DNA of 64,000 nt, taken from positions 1 to 64,000 of the forward strand of contig CALUYN010000003.1 of assembly GCA_944325025.1 (NCBI GenBank), given 5' to 3'. This stretch comes from Candidatus Gastranaerophilales bacterium. Its GTDB lineage: Bacteria; Cyanobacteriota; Vampirovibrionia; Gastranaerophilales; Gastranaerophilaceae. The notes beneath the pieces are model-generated. The model did no database searches. It had not been told where the DNA came from and saw nothing but the letters and a program-made list of their open reading frames with translations. Each line of letters opens with the position of its first letter. Position 1 is the stretch's first letter. Made by a program: the position numbers and the translations under genes. Shown here piece by piece: positions 52,467-62,100 of the stretch.

Positions 52467-52656
52467 AATATTTTCTCCTTTTCTCCTTATTCAAGTCTAC
52501 ATTATATTTATATAACGGATTTGTAAAATTCTTAAAATCCTTAAGGTTTTTTTAATTATTCAAACATTAAGATGTGTTACAATTCTTCCCCAATATTGAA
52601 TCTTTTATGAAAAAATAGACTTTATAATATATATAATAATTAAAGGAGTTTATATT

Positions 52657-53019
52657 ATGACAATATCCAGAGCAAATGAAGGCGGAAAAGACTACAGCGT
52701 AAGCGTAAATTATACAATCAGAAAAGGTGACAATCTGACAACAATATCAAAAGCAACGGGAATCCCTGTTTCGATACTGGCAAAAGACAATAACATCAAA
52801 AATTTTGACTATATAAAAGCCGGAGAAACAATTGCTTTACGTTATCATCCGGAAAGCTGGGAAGCCTTTAACAGTCCGGAAATGAACGAAATGTTTCCTA
52901 ACATGGACGATCAGGCAAGATATTTCGATGAAATAGATGCTGACATGACAGCACGTTATACACAGGTCCAGCGGGAAGGCGCTCAAGAAGCAGCCAAAAA
53001 GTTTGATACCAAATGGTAG
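52657..53019 (+). CDS. LysM-domain protein
   Basis: A 120-aa protein with one LysM peptidoglycan-binding domain, YTIRKGDNLTTISKATGIPVSILAKDNNIKNFDYIKAGETIAL (about 20-65). It has no signal peptide, so either it is cytoplasmic or exported by another route. The C-terminal 55 residues are acidic and without known motif. AAAGGAG precedes the ATG. It is not followed closely by another gene. Confidence 0.8.
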   Translation: MTISRANEGGKDYSVSVNYTIRKGDNLTTISKATGIPVSILAKDNNIKNFDYIKAGETIALRYHPESWEAFNSPEMNEMFPNMDDQARYFDEIDADMTARYTQVQREGAQEAAKKFDTKW

Positions 53020-53209
53020 ATGAATATCTGCAAAATGGAATTTTATCTATAATGAATAATTTTTATGTTATTTCCGGATTAATCGATTTATAATCCGCTC
53101 TTAAGTTTTACAAAAAATACTCAATTAATCATCCGCCAAGGGATAAACAAACTTTATTTTTTATGATATTCTAATCATATGAAGAAAGGGTTAAATGAAA
53201 GGAGAATAT

Positions 53210-54293
53210 ATGAGAAAACATAATTACTGGAGCTTCGGGGGGGGGGGCTTTAGGCTCCGCCGGAGGCTCGGAAGATAAGAAGATAGGAAGATATGCCTTT
53301 ATCGGGGAGCGCAGCTCACAAAAAAATAAATACCTTCCCTTATTAGGGAAGGTTAAGGATTGGTTTCAAACAATACCCACCCCTAGCCCCTCCCTGATTA
53401 GGGAGGAAAATAATTTCTTAAAACGAACTTATTCACTTAAGAAAAAATCTGCCTTCACATTAGCTGAGGTTTTAATTACCCTCGGCATCATCGGTGTTGT
53501 TGCAGCTTTTGTGCTTCCTGCTTTTGTGAAAAGTTATCAGGAGCGCCAGTATGCTGTTATGTGGAAGAAAAAATATAGTGAAATTGCACGTATTTATAAT
53601 CTTGTCAACGATGAAATGGGAGGTAATATCTGTGTTGCGACAAAAGATGGGGACTTTAATATTCCTGTTAAATGTGCAAAACCAGGCATAGGGTTTCAAT
53701 CCAATTCTGAGTATTCAACTTTGTCCCCCGAGTTTGTTGAAAAATTTGTTTCATATTTTAAAGTGATTGAAAGCTGTGGTTTTCCGCAATATGGCGAGAG
53801 TGAGTATTGTGCAAATTATTATTATCCATGGACAGGATTATGCGGAGGATCTGCGGCTAATAGTATGTATGATAGTTTGAAAACTTCTTCTCCGGCCTCC
53901 CTAAGAAAGCAGGAACGCCCAACTTCATGTCCTAATACTGGAACTTTATATACTGGTTGGGATTTTATGCATAAGGCTATTTTGTTGCCCGATGGGACAA
54001 CGGTTTATTTTGGCGGCTGGGCTACAGGTATGATAGCTGTTGATGTTAATTCTTTTGCTAAAGGACCCAATGTACTCGGTAAAGATTTTTTTGCTGCTAT
54101 GGTTACTGATGATTGGATTAAACCTATAGGGGCAGAAGGAACATTTAACAGAAATACAAATGGTGAAGTTTGTGAGTGTTCACCTGATTTTGGGGTTGAG
54201 TCGGGGCAGGGCTTTTTAGGTTCATCTAATCTATTGGATGGAAAAGTTCTGTCCGGAGCCTGTTGCAGTTCTGAAAAATTATATTCATACTAA
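53210..54293 (+). CDS. prepilin-like protein, frame broken at poly-G tract (phase OFF)
   Basis: ATG 53210 has AAAGGAG at good spacing. The frame reads MRKHNYWSFGGGGFRLRRRLGR and stops at 53276-53278. With one G fewer in the 11-G tract (53237-53247) the frame instead continues without a stop to 54293, a product of about 360 aa. Its prepilin motif SAFTLAEVLITLGIIGVVAAFV would start near residue 81 after a leader resembling that at 9915 (LPLLGKVK...PSLIREE). With 12 Gs the frame stops at once. The mature region has paired cysteines and IAVDVNSFAKGPNVLGKD. The alternative GTG at 53511 would give a protein lacking the pilin helix. Best read as a phase-OFF copy; an assembly homopolymer error is the main alternative. 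Confidence 0.75.
53237..53247. repeat. poly-G tract (11 G) in the OFF prepilin gene
   Basis: Eleven Gs flanked by GAGCTTC and TAGGCTCCGCCG, as at 9945, nine codons after the start. Confidence 0.95.
53333..53406. repeat. double-hairpin repeat element, copy 2
   Basis: CCTTCCC-TTATTA-GGGAAGG then CCTCCCTGATTAGGGAGG, joined by a linker with CCCACCCC. It aligns along its whole length with 10058-10129. Confidence 0.75.
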
Positions 54294-54330
54294 TTTTCCC
54301 TTCTTCGGCTATAAACAAAAATTATATTTA

Positions 54331-54339
54331 TGTTATTCT
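54331..54339 (+). promoter_or_regulatory. extended -10 of the peptide-binding protein gene
   Basis: TGTTATTCT (54331-54339) ends six bases before ATG 54346; no ribosome site is seen between. Confidence 0.4.
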
Positions 54340-54345
54340 AAAACT

Positions 54346-56184
54346 ATGAAACGGGTTATATATGTTATCTTGGTTTTGATTTTTACTGCGCTTGTTCTCA
54401 AGGCCTGCTTAAGGGCAGATATCCCTTTGCAAAAACAGAAGGCTCAAAATTCTGAAACATCATATATCCTTGATTATTACCCGTATAAAAAGAAAAATGT
54501 AACAATAAACGGCGTTGATTATCTTCAGTCGCAGGCGCCTGTTGGGAAGTTCGGCGGAATTTTTGTATCTTCTACAATCGGAGAGGGGCCTAAGACTTTT
54601 AATCCGTTTAATTCCAAAGACAATATCTCTTCTCAAATGTCTGAGATTATGTATGATGGGCTTGTTACAACAGATCCTGTTACCGGCGATACAATTCCTA
54701 AACTTGCTAAAGATTTTGCGGTGAACGGTTGTGAGTATTTAATTCATCTTAGAAAGGGTATTAAATGGTCTGACGGTAAACCGATAACCGCAGATGATGT
54801 TGTATTCACATGGCAGAATATAATATTTGACGGGTTTGGAAATACTTCTATCAGAGATTCTATTGTCATTGACGGAAAGCTTCCGACTGTTCAAAAGATT
54901 GATGATTACACGGTAAAATTTACGACCCCTCAGCCTTTTGCTCCGTTTATCAGAATGCTTTCATCGCCTATTGCGCCTAAACATATTTTTGAACCTGCGG
55001 TAAAACGCGGAAAAGCTTATTTTGACGGATTTTTATCAACAAATACGGATCCTAAGGAATTTGTAACATCAGGTGCTTTTAAATTAAAAGAATATGTTCC
55101 GGCTCAAAGGGTTGTGTTTGAGCGTAACCCTGACTATTATGTTATAAATAAAGACGGCCAAAAGCTTCCTTATCTGGATAAAATAATATACTTAATTGTT
55201 GGTGATATTAATAATCAGGTTTTGAAATTTGAAGGCGGCGAGTTAGATGAAATAAGCCTTCAGGGGGCAAATGTCGCTCGTTTTAAAGAAATGGAAAAAC
55301 ACGGAGATTTTACGGTCTATAATTTAGGCCCTAATACCGGAACAATGTATATTGCAATGAATATGAACAACCGAAAAGATGATAACGGAAAATATTACGT
55401 TCTGCCTAAAAAACAAGTCTGGTTTCAGGATAAAAACTTCCGTCAGGCAGTTGACTATGCAATAGACAGAGAAAACATGATATTTAATATTGCAAACGGA
55501 CTAGCAGAGCCTTTATTTACTCCGGAAACTCTTAATTCAATTTTCCTCAATAAAAACATAAAAGGACACAAAAGAGATTTAAATAAGTCAAAGGAACTCT
55601 TGAAAAAATCAGGCTTTTCTTGGGATAAAGCAGGACATTTGATTGACAAATTCGGAAATCATGTTGAGTTTGACCTTTATACAAATGCAGGAAACACAGA
55701 GCGTGAAGCAATCGGTGTTATGGTTAAACAGGATTTGGAAGATTTAGGGATGAAGATTAATTTTAAGCCTATTGAATTTAATTCACTTGTAAATAAACTT
55801 ATGTCAACACTTGACTGGGATATGGTCATAATGGGCTTTACAGGTTCTCCTCTTGAACCAAACGGAGGGAAAAATGTCTGGCTTTCTGACGGAACACTGC
55901 ATATTTTTAACCAAAGGTTGGAAAAAGACTTAAATAGCAAACGTTATCCGTTTGAAAAACGTATTGATTATCTTTATATTCAAGGGGCGCTCCAGACAAA
56001 ATTTGAGGACAGAAAAAAATATTATGATGAGTATCAAGAGATTGTATATGACGAAAAACCGTTAATATATATTTATTCTCCTATAATAATTTCGGCGCTC
56101 CGTGACAAGTTTAAAAACGTATACCCGACAAGTTTGGGCGGGGTTACACACAATATTGAGGAAATTTATGTAAGTGAAGAGTGA
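54346..56184 (+). CDS. peptide ABC transporter substrate-binding lipoprotein
   Basis: A 612-aa SBP_bac_5 (DppA/OppA-type) protein. The signal peptide MKRVIYVILVLIFTALVLKAC has a lipobox with the acceptor Cys at residue 21. PKTFNPFNSKDNISSQMSEIMYDGLVTTDPVTGDTIPKLAKDF near 80-122 is the family signature, followed by RKGIKWSDGKPITADDVVFTW. It captures oligopeptides for the two permeases downstream. The last residues and stop lie in a heptad repeat (SEE, TGA). ATG 54346 was chosen; upstream frame overlaps the prepilin gene. Confidence 0.88.
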   Translation: MKRVIYVILVLIFTALVLKACLRADIPLQKQKAQNSETSYILDYYPYKKKNVTINGVDYLQSQAPVGKFGGIFVSSTIGEGPKTFNPFNSKDNISSQMSEIMYDGLVTTDPVTGDTIPKLAKDFAVNGCEYLIHLRKGIKWSDGKPITADDVVFTWQNIIFDGFGNTSIRDSIVIDGKLPTVQKIDDYTVKFTTPQPFAPFIRMLSSPIAPKHIFEPAVKRGKAYFDGFLSTNTDPKEFVTSGAFKLKEYVPAQRVVFERNPDYYVINKDGQKLPYLDKIIYLIVGDINNQVLKFEGGELDEISLQGANVARFKEMEKHGDFTVYNLGPNTGTMYIAMNMNNRKDDNGKYYVLPKKQVWFQDKNFRQAVDYAIDRENMIFNIANGLAEPLFTPETLNSIFLNKNIKGHKRDLNKSKELLKKSGFSWDKAGHLIDKFGNHVEFDLYTNAGNTEREAIGVMVKQDLEDLGMKINFKPIEFNSLVNKLMSTLDWDMVIMGFTGSPLEPNGGKNVWLSDGTLHIFNQRLEKDLNSKRYPFEKRIDYLYIQGALQTKFEDRKKYYDEYQEIVYDEKPLIYIYSPIIISALRDKFKNVYPTSLGGVTHNIEEIYVSEE

Positions 56185-56235
56185 TGAGTGAAAAAGTGAA
56201 ATGATTATATCCCTTCACTCTTCACATTTCACTTA
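56172..56235. repeat. heptad inverted repeat between transporter genes
   Basis: AAGTGAAGAGTGATGAGTGA (from 56172) and CTTCACTCTTCACATTTCACTT (to 56234) are opposing copies of the GTGAAnn heptad family. It supplies the stop codon of the binding-protein gene and lies before the permease ribosome site. Confidence 0.7.
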
Positions 56236-56249
56236 CCAAAAGGACAACA

Positions 56250-57227
56250 ATGCAAATACTAATCTACATACTAAAAAGAATACTTCAAACAATACCGTTA
56301 CTTATCATAGTTTCGCTGATAAGCTTTTTTATAATACGCCTGTCGCCAGTGGATCCTCTTGCAGAACTTCGCTTAAACCCTTCTGTTTCAAAAGAAACTT
56401 TACAAAGGGAAACGGAAAGGCTCGGGCTTGATAAACCGATTATTGTTCAGTACGGCAAATGGGCAAAATCATTTATTAAAGGTGATTTGGGAGTAACATC
56501 CAACGGAGAAAAAGTCAGTACAAAGTTGAAGGAACGTATTCCAAATACTCTGCTTTTAACAACTGTTGTAATATTTCTTGCTTGGATTGTGGGTATTCCT
56601 TTGGGTGTGCTTGCTGCAATCAACTGGAAAACGCCGTTTGACAGAATATTAACGGTTTTGACAAGTATCGGAATGGCGATTCCTTCGTTTTTCTTTGCTG
56701 TTTTGCTTTTGATTTTTGCGGTTAAAACGGGATGGTTCCCTGTTGGCGGGCTTACAAGCTCAAATTTTTTGGAAATGAGTTTTGGGCAGAAAATTTTGGA
56801 TATTACTCACCATTTGTTTTTGCCTGTAACTGTTTTATTTACTTTGTCGCTTGCAGGATTACAAAGACAGATGAGGGGCAATTTGTTAGATGTTCTTGAT
56901 AGCGACTATGTAAAATTTGCACGCGCAAAAGGCCTAAGCGAGGGTAAAGTTATATTTAAACATGCTCTGCGTAATGCGGTAAATCCTCTTATAACCCTTT
57001 TAGGCTTTGAATTTGCAGGACTGTTGAGCGGGGCTGCATTGACAGAATATGTTTTTCAGTATCCAGGGCTTGGCAGACTGATACTGGAAGCTGTTTTGCG
57101 CTCGGATATAAACCTTGTTATGGCGTCTTTGATGATGGGGGCTGTTATGCTCATTTTAGGGAATTTGATTGCGGATATTCTTTTGATTATTACTGATCCT
57201 CGTATCAGAGAAGGGAGTCAGGCATGA
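56250..57227 (+). CDS. peptide ABC transporter permease (DppB/OppB type)
   Basis: A 325-aa inner-membrane permease with six helices. IYILKRILQTIPLLIIVSLISFFIIRLSPVDP opens it, and the EAA loop is FARAKGLSEGKVIFKHALRNAVNPLITLLG (about 225-254). It forms the channel with the next gene's product, whose start overlaps this stop by 4 nt. AAAGGAC precedes the ATG. Confidence 0.92.
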   Translation: MQILIYILKRILQTIPLLIIVSLISFFIIRLSPVDPLAELRLNPSVSKETLQRETERLGLDKPIIVQYGKWAKSFIKGDLGVTSNGEKVSTKLKERIPNTLLLTTVVIFLAWIVGIPLGVLAAINWKTPFDRILTVLTSIGMAIPSFFFAVLLLIFAVKTGWFPVGGLTSSNFLEMSFGQKILDITHHLFLPVTVLFTLSLAGLQRQMRGNLLDVLDSDYVKFARAKGLSEGKVIFKHALRNAVNPLITLLGFEFAGLLSGAALTEYVFQYPGLGRLILEAVLRSDINLVMASLMMGAVMLILGNLIADILLIITDPRIREGSQA

Positions 57228-58291
57228 TAAGAGATTTACTAAAACAGCTCTGGAAAGATAAATTTGCAAGAATTGCCCTTTTTCTGCTTGGGATAATTTA
57301 TTTTGCGCTGTTTTTCGCGGATTTTCTGGCACCTTATACAAAAGATTTTTCAGACAGGTCAATGGCCTATGTTCCGCCATCCAAAATTTTTACCATTGAC
57401 GAAAACGGAAAACTGTCTAAACCTTATACCTATAATTACAAGCGGGAATTTGACCCTGTTGAACTCAAAATTGTTTATACCCTCGACCGCAGTCAAAAAC
57501 ATTACGTTAAATTTTTTGCAAAAGGCCAGCCGTATAAATTTTTAGGTTTAATCCCTATGAAAAGACATCTTATAACTACAGACAGAGAGGGAAGGTTATT
57601 TCTTTTGGGAACTGATATTAACGGCCGTGATGTGTTTTCACGAATACTCTTTGGCGGGAGAATTTCAATGACAATAGGATTTCTTGCATTGTTTGTTCTT
57701 TTCCCGATAGGACTTTTATACGGCGGCATTGCAGGATATTTCGGCGGAAAAGTTGATATGATTATGATGAGATTTGCAGAGGCTGTTATGTCTATACCGA
57801 GTTTTTATCTTTTGATAATTCTGGCTTCAATTCTGCCGTCCGGCATGACGAGTGTGCAGAGATTTATGCTTATTGTGGTTATCTTAGCACTAATCGGTTG
57901 GGCAAGTTTTGCAAGAGTTGTGAGAGGTATGGTTTTGTCAATAAAAAATCAGGAATACGTTCAGGCTGCAAAATCAATCGGCGCATCGCGCTTGAGAATT
58001 ATTATAAAACATATACTCCCGCAGACAACAAGTTTTGTAATTGTAGCAATGACGTTATCTGTCCCTTCTTATATTTTGTCTGAATCAGGCTTAAGCTTTT
58101 TGGGGCTAGGAATTCAGCAGCCTGATGCTAGTTGGGGAAATATGCTAAAAGAAGCTCAGGAATATACAAATATAATCTATCGCCCTTGGCTTTTAACACC
58201 GGGATTTTTAATTTTTATTGCGGTGTTGGCTTTTAATTTGATTGGTGATACAATAAGAGATATTCTTGACCCGAAAAGCAAAACAAGATAA
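57224..58291 (+). CDS. peptide ABC transporter permease (DppC/OppC type)
   Basis: A 355-aa permease. An N-terminal helix (FARIALFLLGIIYFALFFADFLAPY) precedes an unusually long external segment (about 45-130, with DRSQKHYVKFFAKGQPYKFLG) before LLGTDINGRDVFSRILFGGRISM. The EAA loop is YVQAAKSIGASRLRIIIKHILPQTTSFVIV near 245-274. No ATPase gene (DppD/F) follows, so the ATPases must be encoded elsewhere or shared. Confidence 0.92.
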   Translation: MIRDLLKQLWKDKFARIALFLLGIIYFALFFADFLAPYTKDFSDRSMAYVPPSKIFTIDENGKLSKPYTYNYKREFDPVELKIVYTLDRSQKHYVKFFAKGQPYKFLGLIPMKRHLITTDREGRLFLLGTDINGRDVFSRILFGGRISMTIGFLALFVLFPIGLLYGGIAGYFGGKVDMIMMRFAEAVMSIPSFYLLIILASILPSGMTSVQRFMLIVVILALIGWASFARVVRGMVLSIKNQEYVQAAKSIGASRLRIIIKHILPQTTSFVIVAMTLSVPSYILSESGLSFLGLGIQQPDASWGNMLKEAQEYTNIIYRPWLLTPGFLIFIAVLAFNLIGDTIRDILDPKSKTR

Positions 58292-58313
58292 GAAGAGCAG
58301 AGCAGTAGTAGGT

Positions 58314-58330
58314 TTGGGCTTTCAGCCCAA
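58314..58330. repeat. TTGGGCT hairpin
   Basis: TTGGGCT-TTC-AGCCCAA, related to the hairpin at 36173; it lies just after the permease operon. Confidence 0.5.
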
Positions 58331-58370
58331 CATCAATATTATAAAACTTTAAATTTTATAAGGAGAATAA

Positions 58371-59096
58371 ATGGATTTATTAAATACAGGAATAGTTTTT
58401 GATTTCACACTTGCGATAAGACTTTTATCTGCTTTGCTTCTTAGTTTTGCTATCGGTTTGGAACGTGAGATGACAAACAAGTATGCCGGTTTGAGAACAA
58501 ATATTCTTGTTTGTTTGGGAGCGTGCCTTTTTACAATAATTTCTATATATGGTTTTCCTGAAGTTTCAGTGACGGGCGACGAACTTGGAACCAGAGATAC
58601 AGCGCGTGTCGCCGCTCAAGTAGTTACTGGTATCGGTTTTATAGGTGCAGGTACAGTGTTCAGGCATGGTGCAACCGTTTTTGGACTCACTACTGCTGCA
58701 ACTTTATGGGTTTCAGCAGCTGTTGGAATGGCTTGCGGAGCAGGAATGTTTACTCTGGCTATAGCTGCAACTGTTTTTTCTATACTTGTTCTTGTATCTG
58801 TCAGACTATTTGAAAAAAATATTCTTGTTTCTACTGCTAAAAATACAAGACGTTTGAAAATGAGTATTTCTTGTCTGAATGAAAATTCAAACAGTATTTA
58901 TGATTATATAATTGAAAATAGTAAATCTCTTGTTGAAGTTTCAAAAAAGTTAAACAAACAGGATGAAAATATGACAAAGATTGTTGTAATCTTGGATTTT
59001 GTCGGCCGTAATCCTATTCAAGATCTCTATAAAACTTACAGAAATCTTGAGGGAATTGAATCTATTTCCATTCAGGAATTCAGTGAAGGAGCATAA
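58371..59096 (+). CDS. MgtC/SapB-family membrane protein
   Basis: A 241-aa protein. Five hydrophobic segments in the first 150 residues carry the MgtC signature: LLSFAIGLEREMTNKYAGLRTNILVCLGACLFTI (about 22-55) and GIGFIGAGTVFRHGATVFGLTTAATLWVSAAVGMACGAG (about 85-123). A cytoplasmic C-terminal ACT-like domain follows (about 150-241). MgtC proteins affect magnesium homeostasis and ATP synthase activity in pathogens; the role in this organism is unknown. AAGGAG precedes the ATG. Confidence 0.9.
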   Translation: MDLLNTGIVFDFTLAIRLLSALLLSFAIGLEREMTNKYAGLRTNILVCLGACLFTIISIYGFPEVSVTGDELGTRDTARVAAQVVTGIGFIGAGTVFRHGATVFGLTTAATLWVSAAVGMACGAGMFTLAIAATVFSILVLVSVRLFEKNILVSTAKNTRRLKMSISCLNENSNSIYDYIIENSKSLVEVSKKLNKQDENMTKIVVILDFVGRNPIQDLYKTYRNLEGIESISIQEFSEGA

Positions 59097-59102
59097 ATGC
59101 TC

Positions 59103-62100
59103 TTATTGTTTGTACCTGTCAAGTAAATTGCTTGTTGCATCTGTGTTTGTTATTTTTTCACTTTTTTGCTGTTCTGTAGATTCAATATTTGCATAGTATC
59201 TTGGATCTTCAAGAGATTCCATTGCTTTCATTACTCCTAATCTGCCGGCTTTCAACTGCATATCAGCAAGCCAGGATTCTAGAGCGTATGTCATAATAAT
59301 TGAGAAAGCTGTCCAACTTATACCTGCTACAGCCAAAGCTTTTTTGAGGCTCGGCGTCATCAGAATTGAACCTATTTTACCGCTTTGTACCAGTTTAACA
59401 AATTCATCTGGATGTTCTTGAAATTCCTTTATAATTCTTGAGGTAATTTTATTTATTTCTTCTTTTGGAATATTCTCTAAGATTTTTTCTATTTTAGGAA
59501 TTATTCTAAGGAACGTATCTTTGTCCATACTTGCCATTTTTAGAGTATCGCGTGCAAAGTCTTCAAATTCTTCAGAAGTCATTTTTGATACTTTTTCTTT
59601 CAGACTGGTTAGTCCTGCTTTTGAATTTGTGAATTTTTCAGGCATAAGATTGTACAAGTCTTTAAATGTTGTTTTTTGTATTTTATCTTTCACAGCATGC
59701 AGAATGTCAAGAGCTTCTTCCATATGTATACCTGCAAGAGTCGGGATTTCTCCCGGTTTTGCAATGTTTGCTTGTTGAGGTTTCATAAATTCTTCTATGT
59801 TAATTTGTGATTCTTTGCTTAATAGTTTGTTAAATTCATCTTTGCCAAGATATTTTTGCAATATTTCAATTGATTTTTTATCAAGCGGGAAGATTAATCC
59901 GTTTTCTTGAGCTGTCATTCTGATTTTTTGTTCCAGATCAGATGTAAGTTTGTTTAAATCTTTTATTTTGACGGATGATGATAACTCATGGAACAGCCAG
60001 TTGTTGCCTGATATCATCTCAGCAGTGTTTTTGTCAAAGGCATTTTCAAGAACCTGTTCTACCTGGTTTATTTGTTCAGGTGTAAGTTTTTGCGGAGCTT
60101 TAAAGTAATCAATAAGATTTGCTCTGACTTCAGAGTTCATATTTACCAAATTATTGTAAGCATTGTGTTTCCGACCGTTAATAAGCACATCGAATATATC
60201 AATAAATTTTTTCTTTAACGGATTTGTGTCATCAAACATTTCAAAGTTTTTGAGAACTCTGCGTCTAACTTCATATAAGTATTCAATTTGTTCGTGTTCG
60301 GATAGTTTCTTAAAGTTTTCTGTTCCTATATCTGCATTTTTTATCAATTTTGAGAATATGTCTATAACCGGATCTTTCTGTAAATCAATACCTTTTAACA
60401 AAGCACCGAGAGGTTTTATTTCAAGTTTATGCCATTGTCCGTCTGACCAGATTTCTTGTTTCATATTAACATTATTTACAACATCCGTAACGTTGTTTTC
60501 AACACCCTTTAAATACTTTTTGAACCATTTTTTCTGCATTAAATTTGAGCGTTTGCTTAAGAAATTTGTAATTTTTTCAGTTAATTTTGCAGGTGTAATT
60601 TTCCCTCTTGCAACTTGAATACCTGTTATAATTGCAGGAGATGCAGCAAGAGCCATTCCTCCGTACCAGACAAACGGCTGTGCGATTTCTGTTGCGGCTT
60701 CCATAGATTCTGAATAAACCTGAGAATTGTCATCTACTTTTTCAAAAGTGTTGAATACTTTTCTTTGAAGATTTTTTGCGTCACGCATCTGTTCTTCGCT
60801 TACGTCCTGTTTTTTTAGAATATCTCTTAATGCCTGACGTTCTTTGTATTCAGTTTTTCTATATTTGTTATAATCCCAGTATTGTTTTAAGACTCGCGGG
60901 ATAAATAATGCATACTGTTTAATTTTGTTTTCTTTCTTTTCATTGTTTTTAATGTCTTTAACTTCTTCATAGTCTTCTGGCGTGTAACCTATAAAGTTTT
61001 CGGGATTTTTTTCAAGTTCGCGTTTAGCTGCGTAGCGTCCTGCTCTTGCAGCTGATTTTTGAAGTTTTAATCCTATAAGCATACCTGCAAAACCGGTAAC
61101 AACACCGCCTATTGTTCCTAAAATCCATTTTTTGCCTGTTTTGTGAGAGAAGCCTGCTGCAAATAATTTTTTGACTAATTCATTGAAATTTACTTTTTTT
61201 AGAGGCTTGCCTGTTTTTGCAAGTGTTTCTGAAGTTTCTTTTCTTCCTTGCATTAATGAATTTGCAAATTCTCCCCATTGTTTAAAATATGCAAGGCCTG
61301 TTTTTTTACTTGCTTTAAATTCTTTAAACAGTCTTTGTGTTTCATCGGAACCTTGTTTTTTTACAGTATTTTCTATAAATTTATCAAATACTCCGAGTTT
61401 ATTTAAAATCCATCCTGTTGCTGCACCTACCGTAGCCCCTAAAACAGGTGTTGCACCCATTATTACATTTGCTGCAACTTCCATATTTTCAGAATTCTTT
61501 TCGGCTTCGTTGTTTATAATACGGACAACTCGTTGTATTACTTCTTTATCTCTTTCAGCCTGTTTTAGTTCTTCAGGCGTCAATTCACGTGTAACTATTT
61601 GAGAGTTATCTTCTCTTGCCTGTTTATCTTTTCTGTATGCGCGATTATCTTTCAAAATATTATAAATTGATTTTATCATTCCGGATTTTAGTTTTGATTT
61701 TTTCTTATCTTTTAATAATTCCGGATGTTCTTCTAATTCTTTTTTTGCTGCGGCAATTTGTTCAGGTGTATAGTTTACAAATGCTTTAGGATCATCAAGC
61801 TCACGTCTTGCTTGATAACGGGCAATCTTAGAACTGTCAGTCTGTAATTTAGCTTCAAAAATTGTTGCAGCTATGAATACCCCGATTGATGCAAGTGCAA
61901 CAAGTCCGTGATTTCTGAATATTTGTTTCCCTAATTTTGAAGTTTGTTTTGTAACTTTGCTGCGATAGTTAAAAAGTTCTTTTTTTAATACCGGGTCTTT
62001 TACCTTTTTTATTTCGTTCTTATTTAAAATTGCATTATATCTATAATATGGCTTACCCTTATTTTCGTAATATTTTTGCAGTTTTTGATTTAAAGCCTGA

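Noticed and set aside
52467..52656. CIRCE element upstream of groES
   Set aside because: No TTAGCACTC-N9-GAGTGCTAA dyad is present; only AT-rich sequence and a CCTTAAGG.
53511..54293. Independent gene starting at GTG 53511
   Set aside because: It would lack the FTLAE pilin helix that is encoded in the same frame immediately upstream, and it has no ribosome site. The frame is better explained as the tail of the 53210 gene.
60163..60618. Plus-strand 151-aa frame
   Set aside because: Shadow of the 1119-aa gene; Phe/Ser-rich as expected from antisense of Lys/Glu-rich coding DNA.
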